Shown here: piece after piece, positions 6,055-11,822 of the stretch
How positions within the stretch are numbered: position 1 is the first letter of the stretch
Layout: each line of letters starts with the position of its first letter
Assembly (NCBI GenBank): GCA_021789095.1
Contig: JAJYJX010000029.1
Coordinates: 1 to 17,640 of the forward strand
Direction of reading: 5' to 3'
Origin: a bacterium
GTDB lineage: Bacteria > JAMCPX01
Length of the DNA stretch: 17,640 nucleotides
The notes under the pieces: model-generated
Database searches by the model: none
The model's input: only the letters and a program-made list of their open reading frames with translations
What the model was told of the DNA's origin: nothing
Position numbers and translations under genes: made by a program

Positions 6055-7444
6055 ACTTTTCACCCGGTAACATGTGCGGATTCTCAATGTACTGCTTTAT
6101 GGTAAACAGGAACTGCGCCGCAGGAGCACCGTCTATGATCCTGTGATCAAATGTCAGGCTCAGGATCATTGTTGATACAATCCCGATTCTGTCCTCCATG
6201 ACCCACGGCTTCTGAACAATCCTTCCAATGCCGAGAGTGGCCGATTGCGGCGGGTTGATTATGGGAGTAAACATATCAATGCCGTAAGCGCCGAGATTTG
6301 TCACCGTAAATGTGCCTCTCGAAAGTTCTTCAAGCGTGAGTTTTCCCGTCCTTGCTTTTTCTATCAATTCCTTTGATTCCCTCGAGATCCGGACAATGTT
6401 TTTTTTATCGGCATCTGCAACGGCCGGGACGATCAAGCCGCCTTCAACTGCTACACCAATGCCTATATTGATACTATTATAAAGCCTGATCCCTTTATCA
6501 TCGAGCGAGGCATTTGCAAGCGGATGCTTCCTGAGTGCCATCGCAACAATTTTTACAAGTATATCGTTTATCGTGACTTTATCGGAAGGGTATTTCCGTC
6601 CCATGTCGTCCTTAAGTTTGATCAGTTCTTCAGCAACAACCTCCATGCCAAGCGTTACGGGCGCAGATGTATGCGCGCTGTAGCTCATTCTCTCTGCAAC
6701 AGCCCTTCTCATATCTGAAAGCGGCAGCAGTGTCGAAGCCATATCTGCTGAGGGGACCGATGCACTGAAATCGATAACATCCTGCGCATATATCTTTCTG
6801 TCCCCTGCTGACCGTGCAACCTGTTCGATTGCTACGCCGTATTGCCCTGCAATCTTCCTTGCATAAGGTGTTGCAGGCTGCTGTTTGACCTCCTGCGGCT
6901 CGTAGTTTGTTACATCCGACTCGGTGATCCTTCCGCCGGGACCCGTACCCCTGACCATGGAGAGATCAATGCCTTTTTCCTTTGCAAGCTTCTTTGCCGC
7001 AGGGCTGGCCTTGATCTCCTGAAGCTTATCAATAGGTGATTTGTCATTGCGAGTGGCGCCCTGGCGCCGCGAAGCAATCCCTTGTTTTGGGGAGATTACT
7101 TCGTCGCCTTGTTCCTCGTAATGACTTTCTGAAACTTCCTGTGTTTGCTTAATTGCAGACCTATCAATCTCGTATACAGGCGGTTTTATGTCGGGCAGGG
7201 GATCATCCCTGTCGCCTATGAGTCCTACAATGCCTGATACAGGGACGATCGAACCCGGTTGCGCATACACGAACCGCAGGTAACCCGATGCCTTTGCCTC
7301 AACATCTATGGTTACCTTTTCCGTTGAGATCTGAAACAGCGGCTCGCCCTCTTTCACATGATCACCTGTGTTTTTGTACCACCTGATAATCCTGCCTTTC
7401 TTCATAACAAGACCGAGTTTTGGCATCAAAACCTTGGAGATCAT
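6044..7444 (-). CDS. 2-oxoacid/acetoin dehydrogenase complex E2, dihydrolipoamide acyltransferase
   Basis: Core subunit that takes the acyl group from E1 on a swinging lipoyl arm and passes it to CoA. Domains in the 466 residues: a lipoyl domain at 1-78 with modified Lys43 (STEKVTID); a long linker; a first peripheral-subunit-binding domain at about 146-181 (GTGPGGRITESDV); a second, more divergent one at about 191-226 (ATPYARKIAG... QDVIDF); and a catalytic domain from about 240 to the end with His434 and Asp438 in DHRIIDG. Residues about 107-134 of the linker are encoded by an 83-bp palindromic repeat, kept in frame. The Shine-Dalgarno is poor (AGGG), and a second copy of the repeat ends 14 bases upstream of the ATG. 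The family match is firm; the acyl substrate (acetyl from acetoin or pyruvate, or another acyl group) is not determined. Confidence 0.93.
   Translation of the reverse strand: MISKVLMPKLGLVMKKGRIIRWYKNTGDHVKEGEPLFQISTEKVTIDVEAKASGYLRFVYAQPGSIVPVSGIVGLIGDRDDPLPDIKPPVYEIDRSAIKQTQEVSESHYEEQGDEVISPKQGIASRRQGATRNDKSPIDKLQEIKASPAAKKLAKEKGIDLSMVRGTGPGGRITESDVTNYEPQEVKQQPATPYARKIAGQYGVAIEQVARSAGDRKIYAQDVIDFSASVPSADMASTLLPLSDMRRAVAERMSYSAHTSAPVTLGMEVVAEELIKLKDDMGRKYPSDKVTINDILVKIVAMALRKHPLANASLDDKGIRLYNSINIGIGVAVEGGLIVPAVADADKKNIVRISRESKELIEKARTGKLTLEELSRGTFTVTNLGAYGIDMFTPIINPPQSATLGIGRIVQKPWVMEDRIGIVSTMILSLTFDHRIIDGAPAAQFLFTIKQYIENPHMLPGEKYGL
7043..7125. repeat. 83-bp palindromic repeat, copy A, inside the E2 coding sequence
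   Basis: The ends are GTCATTGCGAG and CTCGTAATGAC, an inverted pair with one mismatch. Inside are GGCGCC-CT-GGCGCC, a self-complementary hairpin, and CGAAGCAATC facing GATTACTTCG, again one mismatch from perfect. It is exactly as long as copy B at 7459-7541 and shares its first 37 bases without a change, in opposite orientation. It contributes about 28 codons in frame to the flexible linker of E2. GTCATTGCGAG/GAAGCAATC repeats are common in several bacterial phyla, from memory. Confidence 0.93.
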
Positions 7445-7458
7445 ACGGCTACCCTGCT

Positions 7459-7541
7459 GTCATTGCGAGGAGCATAACGACGAAGCAATCCCACAATACC
7501 GGTAGATTGCTTCGCGGCGCCAGGGCGCCACTCGCAATGAC
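7459..7541. repeat. 83-bp palindromic repeat, copy B, between the E1-beta and E2 genes
   Basis: Perfect 11-bp terminal inverted repeats (GTCATTGCGAG / CTCGCAATGAC), an inner 10-bp inverted pair (CGAAGCAATC / GATTGCTTCG) and a doubled GGCGCC. It fills most of the 131-bp gap between the E1-beta stop and the E2 start. It encodes no transposase, so it is a non-autonomous, MITE- or REP-like element. It is inverted relative to copy A; because its stems are fully paired it looks like the less decayed of the two. Confidence 0.93.
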
Positions 7542-7575
7542 ACTGTAATATTTTGAGGAGCAATATCCATCCCTG

Positions 7576-8553
7576 TCATCCCAGTATCTGCTTTACAGCA
7601 TCCGCTATGCCCTGTTCTGTAGGGTACATTACCTCTTCAAGTGCAGGAGAAAATGGTATGGGGCAGTCTGCGCTTCCGAGCCTTTTTACAGGTGCATCAA
7701 GATAATCAAGAGCCTCTTCTGCAACCCTTGCTGCGATCTCAGCGCCTATGCCTCCTGTCCTGCTTCCTTCCTCAACCGTGACAAGCCTCTTGGTCTTTTT
7801 GACGGAATTGATGATCGAATCCATATCCAGAGGGTATAATGTTCTCGGATCCACAACCTCTGCCTCTATGCCCTCTGAAGCAAGTATATCGGCTGCCATC
7901 AACGCTTTTTTAATCATCGCAAGAACGGCAACTATAGTTACGTCCTTGCCCTGCCTCTTAATATCAGCCTTGCCGAAAGGTACCGTATAGTCTCCTTCAG
8001 GCACTTCGCCGCCCTCGTAGTAAAGCATCTTGTGCTCAAAAAACAGAACGGGATCATCCATCCTTATCGCTGTTTTCAAAAGTCCCTTCATATCGTAAGG
8101 CGTTGAAGGCACCGCAATCTTTATGCCCGGTATGTGCATGAATATGGCTTCAGGACTCTGAGAGTGCTGTGCACCTGCGGACAGTCCCGCACCCGACGGC
8201 GTCCTTATAACCATCGGTACTTTTGCCTGTCCTGATGTCATGAACCTTATCTTTGCCATTGTATTAACAATAGGATCCATTGCATCCATAAGGAAATCGG
8301 CAAACATGATCTCCGCAACAGGCCTCATGCCGGTCAGTGCAGCGCCAATTGCAGCACCGATGATTGCATTCTCGCTGATAGGAGTGTTCCTAACACGCTC
8401 CGCCCCGAACTCTTCTACAAGCCCGTCTGTAACACCGAATGTGGCCTGCTCAAGGTCTTCCCCGAGGAGGAACACGCTGGGGTCCCTTCTCATCTCTTCT
8501 ATGAGCGCCTCTCGTATTGCATCCTTGCCGGTTATCAACCTTGCGTTAGCCAT
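7576..8553 (-). CDS. 2-oxoacid/acetoin dehydrogenase E1 component, beta subunit
   Basis: Beta half of the thiamine-diphosphate-dependent E1, which decarboxylates the 2-oxoacid (or cleaves acetoin) and reductively acylates E2. The 325-residue length and motifs are typical: GEDLEQATFG at 31-40; the conserved Glu61 in PISENAIIGAAIG, which activates thiamine diphosphate; MFADF at 83-87; SGAGLSAGAQHSQ at 120-132 with active-site His130; and the C-terminal transketolase-type domain with VEEGSRTGGIGAEI. The ATG is preceded by a strong Shine-Dalgarno (AGGAGG). It lies 79 bp after the E1-alpha gene, a gap holding a short TTTTGAG repeat, and 131 bp before E2, a gap filled by a palindromic repeat. It would form an alpha2-beta2 heterotetramer with the neighbouring alpha subunit. 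Family certain; substrate unknown. Confidence 0.95.
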   Translation of the reverse strand: MANARLITGKDAIREALIEEMRRDPSVFLLGEDLEQATFGVTDGLVEEFGAERVRNTPISENAIIGAAIGAALTGMRPVAEIMFADFLMDAMDPIVNTMAKIRFMTSGQAKVPMVIRTPSGAGLSAGAQHSQSPEAIFMHIPGIKIAVPSTPYDMKGLLKTAIRMDDPVLFFEHKMLYYEGGEVPEGDYTVPFGKADIKRQGKDVTIVAVLAMIKKALMAADILASEGIEAEVVDPRTLYPLDMDSIINSVKKTKRLVTVEEGSRTGGIGAEIAARVAEEALDYLDAPVKRLGSADCPIPFSPALEEVMYPTEQGIADAVKQILG

Positions 8554-8604
8554 GATTACCTCCTGTGACTCTTGAATTTTAAATCTTCAATTCTGAGTTG
8601 CAAC

Positions 8605-8625
8605 TTTTGAGTTTTGAGCTTTGAG
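8605..8625. repeat. Tandem heptamer TTTTGAG repeat in the E1-alpha/E1-beta gap
   Basis: Three heptamers in a row, TTTTGAG, TTTTGAG and CTTTGAG, preceded by a related CTGAGTTGCAAC. They occupy the spacer between the two E1 genes, upstream of the E1-beta Shine-Dalgarno. On the transcript this reads as an A/C-rich unstructured segment. I know no function; it may be simple slippage sequence. Confidence 0.6.
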
Positions 8626-8632
8626 TTTATCT

Positions 8633-9589
8633 TTACACATACACGTTCTGTGTCAGTACTGCCGGATCCGGCATCGGGCTTTCTGCTGCGAACTGAACGG
8701 CATCTTCTATCTCTTTCAGGATCTTTTTCTCAATTGCATCGATCTCTTTATTGTCCGCCTTGAATTCCTTCAGAAGCCTTGACTTGAAAAGTTTTACAGG
8801 ATCCCGCTTCTCCATCCATTCTTCAACCTCTTCCCTGGTCCTGTATGTCTCAGGGTCTCCGATATGATGGCCGTGAAATCTGTATGTTTTTGCTTCGATA
8901 AGCGACGGCCCCTTGCCGTCCCTTGCCCTTTTAACTGCCTCTGAAACAGCATCATAGACCTTAAGCACATCCTGGCCGTCAACACTGACACCAGGCATGT
9001 CATAAGCCTGCGCCCTTGTCGATATGTCTTTTATCCTCATATGCTTTGACTGTGGTGTTGCTTCTCCATAAAGATTGTTTTCGCAGATAAATATATTCGG
9101 TAATGCCCATACAGATGCCAGGTTCAAAGCCTCATGGAACTTGCCCTGGTTCGCGGCTCCATCACCAAAGAAAGTCAGGATAACCTTCTTGTTATTCTTA
9201 AGCTTTGCCGACAGCGCGGCTCCGTTTGCAACGATAATCCCCGCGGCAACAATGCCGTTTGCTCCGATGCTGCCCACGCTCATGTCTGTTATGTGAAGGC
9301 ATCCTCCGCGTCCCTTGCAGTAACCTGTTTCCCTTGCGAAAAGCTCCGCCATCATGCGGTCTGTCCTTGCACCTTTTGCCATAAGGTTGGCATGCCCCCT
9401 GTGGGTAGAGCCTATGTAATCATCTTTTTTGATTGCAGCGCATGCGCCCGCCGAAACAGCTTCCTGTCCTGATCCAAGATGGATGAACCCCGGGATATTT
9501 CCGTCTTCAAACTGTTTTTTAACTTCCTCCTCGAATGTCCTTATACGGAACATTGTTTCATAAAGGTTGAGTAGAAAACCTTTGTCCAT
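8633..9589 (-). CDS. 2-oxoacid/acetoin dehydrogenase E1 component, alpha subunit
   Basis: Alpha half of the thiamine-diphosphate-dependent E1. The 318 residues are close to the compact AcoA/PdhA-type alpha subunits. Seen: HLGSGQEA at 37-44, GSTHRGHANLMAKG at 60-73, and the thiamine-diphosphate/Mg signature beginning GDGAANQGKFHEA at 142-154 and ending with the Asn pair ENN at 170-172. The phosphorylation-loop region reads YRFHGHHIGDPE, with His and Gly where eukaryotic enzymes carry the regulated serine. The GSTHRGH and GANGIVAAG patches look more like acetoin-cleaving AcoA or generic bacterial E1-alpha than branched-chain E1, but this does not settle the substrate. A very good Shine-Dalgarno (AAGGAGG) overlaps the stop region of the SCP-2 gene 11 bp upstream, so the two genes are translated from one message. 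Confidence 0.94.
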   Translation of the reverse strand: MDKGFLLNLYETMFRIRTFEEEVKKQFEDGNIPGFIHLGSGQEAVSAGACAAIKKDDYIGSTHRGHANLMAKGARTDRMMAELFARETGYCKGRGGCLHITDMSVGSIGANGIVAAGIIVANGAALSAKLKNNKKVILTFFGDGAANQGKFHEALNLASVWALPNIFICENNLYGEATPQSKHMRIKDISTRAQAYDMPGVSVDGQDVLKVYDAVSEAVKRARDGKGPSLIEAKTYRFHGHHIGDPETYRTREEVEEWMEKRDPVKLFKSRLLKEFKADNKEIDAIEKKILKEIEDAVQFAAESPMPDPAVLTQNVYV

Positions 9590-9600
9590 TTCAGCCTCCT

Positions 9601-10008
9601 TTAAGCAGGTACACCCTTTCCCTTAAGGTACTCCTTGTACATCTGTATGCCTTTCGGCATCAGTGATGTAAGTTTCATTATGCTCGCAATGTTACCCTCT
9701 GTCTTTATCTTGCGCATCGAGAACGCCCATACAATGTTGAGCTTTCCGATCCACAGATCATGGAAAACACCGATGTCGAGCTTGAGCGCTGCCTTCGGCT
9801 TGTCAGGGTAGCCTTTCGTTATAACGACATCCGTGCCCGAGGTACAGTCAAGGCTGTAGCTGAGACCAAGGTCAGGGATCTGCACGCCGACGACCATACC
9901 GAGGTTTTTCCATCCTTCAAAAAGGGCCGGATCCGTCTTCGTCTTTAAAAAGAACTCAAACAGAAAATCATCCGCCTTTTGCTTGTCATTTACATAAGGG
10001 AACGCCAT
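9601..10008 (-). CDS. SCP-2 sterol-carrier-type lipid-binding domain protein
   Basis: A 135-residue single-domain protein with the SCP-2 pattern. A helical N-terminus (residues 8-35) leads to beta strands ending in LGLSYSLDCTSGTDVVI and a DKPKAALKLDIGVFHDLWIGKLN segment typical of the family. A C-terminal amphipathic stretch follows (MKLTSLMPKGIQMYKEYLKG). SCP-2 folds bind fatty acyl chains, acyl-CoA or sterols in a hydrophobic tunnel; no catalytic residues are expected. There is no signal peptide, so it is cytoplasmic. The start has a strong Shine-Dalgarno (AAAGGAGG). It lies 20 bp after the IclR gene and 11 bp before E1-alpha, inside the dehydrogenase operon. This suggests that the substrate or product of the complex, or the regulator's ligand, is hydrophobic. 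The fold assignment is good; the role is inference. Confidence 0.78.
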   Translation of the reverse strand: MAFPYVNDKQKADDFLFEFFLKTKTDPALFEGWKNLGMVVGVQIPDLGLSYSLDCTSGTDVVITKGYPDKPKAALKLDIGVFHDLWIGKLNIVWAFSMRKIKTEGNIASIMKLTSLMPKGIQMYKEYLKGKGVPA

Positions 10009-10028
10009 ACATCCTCCTTTCTATGGTT

Positions 10029-10838
10029 CTAAAAGCTTTTCGCAGGCTGATACCCGATATCTCTTGATATATTGTTGGCTATTGTCTTGATCTTTGGGAT
10101 AAGTGCCAGAACCTTATCTTCATTACCAACAAGCTCCATGGATGAAATGCTTACTGCTGCAATTACGCTGCCATCCCTCTGGAATACAGGTGCTGATATG
10201 CATATCAATCCCTTGAGGCTCTCCTCCCTGTCGATCGCATATCCCGACTGTTTTACCCTGATCAGTTCGTCCCTGAGCCTTGCGGGATCGGTAATGGTAT
10301 ACTCTGTGAAACTTCCAAGCGGCTTTTTTAACAATACATCAAGCTCGTCATCCGGCATGGCTGCAATAAGTATCTTGCCTAATGCTGTTGAATGTGCGGG
10401 TACATTCATACCCGTTTGCAGGATGGCCATATATGACGCAGGCGGCTGAACATCGAGTATAATGTATATGCCTGTACCCCTTCTTATGGCAACATGAACG
10501 GGTTCCTGCTCGTCATTTAAAAGCCTCTCTGCCCACAGCCTGGCAACTTTGTGCATCTCCATGCCGTTCAGGTAGCTAAACCCGAGTTCGAACGCCTTTA
10601 TACCCAATCTAAAACTGTTGTCCTTGTTTTTTTCTACAAGTTCGTACCTGGAGAGTGTTTTTAATAAACCGGATATAGTACTCTTCGGATACCCCAATTT
10701 CCGGCTGATCTCTGTAACAGTGGATATAGAATAGCTGCTAAAAAATCTAAGAACATCAAGTGCCTTTTCAAGTGAGCGATAAGGGCTATATCTTGGTTGC
10801 TTGTTATTGTCTATTTGTTCAATAGTATCAATCTTCAT
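10029..10838 (-). CDS. IclR-family transcriptional regulator
   Basis: A 269-residue regulator with the two IclR parts. The first is an N-terminal winged helix-turn-helix at about 18-80 (SLEKALDVL; STVTEISRKLGYPKSTISGL; a wing ending NSFRLG). The second is a C-terminal effector-binding domain at about 90-262 with PAHSTALGKILIA at 147-159 and the conserved YAIDREESLKGLICISAPV. IclR proteins bind small organic acids and repress or activate catabolic operons. It is the first gene of the operon that runs through the SCP-2 protein, E1-alpha, E1-beta, E2, lpd, lipB and lipA, with only 20 bp to the next gene, so it probably controls its own transcription with the rest. No other in-frame start precedes the HTH. 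There is no Shine-Dalgarno before the ATG, hinting at a leaderless or nearly leaderless message. Confidence 0.93.
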   Translation of the reverse strand: MKIDTIEQIDNNKQPRYSPYRSLEKALDVLRFFSSYSISTVTEISRKLGYPKSTISGLLKTLSRYELVEKNKDNSFRLGIKAFELGFSYLNGMEMHKVARLWAERLLNDEQEPVHVAIRRGTGIYIILDVQPPASYMAILQTGMNVPAHSTALGKILIAAMPDDELDVLLKKPLGSFTEYTITDPARLRDELIRVKQSGYAIDREESLKGLICISAPVFQRDGSVIAAVSISSMELVGNEDKVLALIPKIKTIANNISRDIGYQPAKSF

Positions 10839-10852
10839 ATATTATAATTGAA

Positions 10853-10880
10853 CTTATGGGAGTTTATATTGATTTGTCAA
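10853..10880 (-). promoter_or_regulatory. Candidate sigma-70-type promoter of the IclR-dehydrogenase-lipoate operon
   Basis: On the minus strand a perfect -35 box TTGACA (10875-10880) is followed after 16 bp by CATAAG (10853-10858), a four-of-six -10 match. Transcription would start about seven bases before the IclR ATG, in keeping with the missing Shine-Dalgarno. A TATAAT at 10841-10846 is too close to the ATG to serve as its -10. An inverted AACT-TATGGG-AGTT overlaps the -10 region. Prediction by eye only. Confidence 0.35.
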
Positions 10881-10913
10881 GTAAAATCAGGAAATATGCC
10901 AATCAGAAATTAA

Positions 10914-10925
10914 AAGTGCACACTT
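10914..10925. promoter_or_regulatory. Small palindrome upstream of the IclR promoter, possible operator
   Basis: AAGTG-CA-CACTT is a 12-bp inverted repeat about 34 bp upstream of the candidate -35 box in the 227-bp region between the IclR gene and the TVP38-type gene. IclR proteins often bind short palindromes near their own promoter, so this is a candidate site, but no second copy is visible and a 12-bp palindrome can arise by chance. Apart from this, the promoter and the weak hairpin at 10959-10975, I see nothing in this gap. Confidence 0.2.
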
Positions 10926-10958
10926 GAAAACTTATAATAGCGTAGGATCAAACAAGCC

Positions 10959-10975
10959 AAAAGGTGCATCGCACC
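10959..10975 (-). terminator. Weak candidate intrinsic terminator after the TVP38-type gene
   Basis: Read on the minus strand, GGTGC-GAT-GCACC is followed at once by TTTT. The stem is only 5 bp though G/C-rich, and the T-run is short. It lies about 90 bases past the stop of the TVP38-type gene and upstream of the IclR promoter, a sensible place for a terminator. Strength is doubtful. Confidence 0.3.
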
Positions 10976-11065
10976 AGAAACAACCCCGTCATATATTAAG
11001 TTTACAAATGTATAACTAAAGGCTGCAACAGCATCATCGGGATAAAAAAGTTTTCTTATGCTGGA

Positions 11066-11764
11066 TTAATTTTTGGGGGGTGTGTTTTTGCGGTTTTTTG
11101 AGAATTTTCTTATGAGTATCGGAAGGGCAAAGATTGCTATGATGAGGAAAAACGAAAGAAACGATATGAAGTTTAACTTAAGGTTTGCAAGCCGGTCACC
11201 GAGATAACCAAGAGCAAAAGACCATGGAGTCATGCCTATGGCAGTACCGATAAGAAAATCCCTGAACCGTATGTTTGACAGCCCCGCACCGAGATTGAAC
11301 ACATCGAACGGCAGTGACGGCACAATCCTGAAGAACAATACCACCTCAAGACCGTGCACGCCCGTTAGCCTGTCGAGTATCTTCGCCTTTGGACCAAGCA
11401 CCCTTACAACAAAGTCCCTGCCGAGTCTTCTTGAGAGCTGATATGCGATGCCTGCGCTTATAACAGAACCTATGATTGCATAAATGGCCCCGTAGAATGG
11501 TCCGAAGACAAGTCCTGCTGCCAGTGCAAGAACCGATGTCGGGAACGGTATAACGGATTTTATCGCAAACACCAGAATAAATATAAACGGCGCCCAGTAA
11601 CCCCAGGAAAGGAAAAAAGACTTTAACTCCCTCGGATTTGTGTATCTGCGCAAGGGCGTATTGTAAACAACAATAGTGGTTATTGCAAATATGGCTATCA
11701 GTGCAAGAACCTTTATTACGGTCTTTTTATCAAGCCTGTCCTTCAACAACTTGCCAATTTTCAT
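11066..11764 (-). CDS. TVP38/TMEM64 (VTT-domain, DedA-like) membrane protein
   Basis: A 232-residue inner-membrane protein. A first membrane helix lies at about 18-36 and another at about 53-70, followed by the VTT-domain signature. This comprises FPTSVLALAAGLVFGPFYGAI near 73-93, a Gly/Ala-rich re-entrant region (GSVISAGIAYQLSRRLG), FFRIVPSLPFDVFNLGAGLS near 143-162 and GMTPWSFALGYLGDRLAN near 176-193; a last helix precedes a basic tail (RKFSKNRKNTPPKN). DedA/VTT proteins are implicated in moving or flipping phospholipids such as undecaprenyl phosphate across membranes, and in envelope stress resistance. It is transcribed away from a lipid-kinase-family gene that starts 58 bp off, suggesting a shared lipid-related role. 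No Shine-Dalgarno precedes the ATG. Confidence 0.9.
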   Translation of the reverse strand: MKIGKLLKDRLDKKTVIKVLALIAIFAITTIVVYNTPLRRYTNPRELKSFFLSWGYWAPFIFILVFAIKSVIPFPTSVLALAAGLVFGPFYGAIYAIIGSVISAGIAYQLSRRLGRDFVVRVLGPKAKILDRLTGVHGLEVVLFFRIVPSLPFDVFNLGAGLSNIRFRDFLIGTAIGMTPWSFALGYLGDRLANLKLNFISFLSFFLIIAIFALPILIRKFSKNRKNTPPKN

Positions 11765-11810
11765 ATAATGTGTGTATCAATTAACAGATACCGAGGCAAA
11801 CAAAATCTAC

Positions 11811-11814
11811 GGAG
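11811..11814 (+). promoter_or_regulatory. Shine-Dalgarno that fixes the lipid-kinase start
   Basis: GGAG lies eight bases before the ATG at 11823. The frame is open further back to a GTG at 11772, but that codon has no ribosome-binding site, and the 17 extra residues precede the normal family N-terminus (MKAIGIIHNPRS). The ATG at 11823 is therefore the likely start. Confidence 0.7.
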
Positions 11815-11822
11815 CGGGCAAT

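Noticed and set aside
6055-6087. Upstream TTG start for lpd adding 11 residues
   Set aside because: The extra residues are not part of the family N-terminus, and an ATG with a Shine-Dalgarno at 6054 gives the usual start just before the FAD motif.
7043-7541. CRISPR-like or IS-type explanation for the repeated sequences
   Set aside because: Only two copies in opposite orientation, no regular spacers, no cas genes and no transposase; the terminal inverted repeats and inner hairpins fit a non-autonomous palindromic element.
11772-11822. Upstream GTG start for the lipid kinase
   Set aside because: No ribosome-binding site there; the ATG at 11823 has GGAG at good spacing and starts at the normal family N-terminus.
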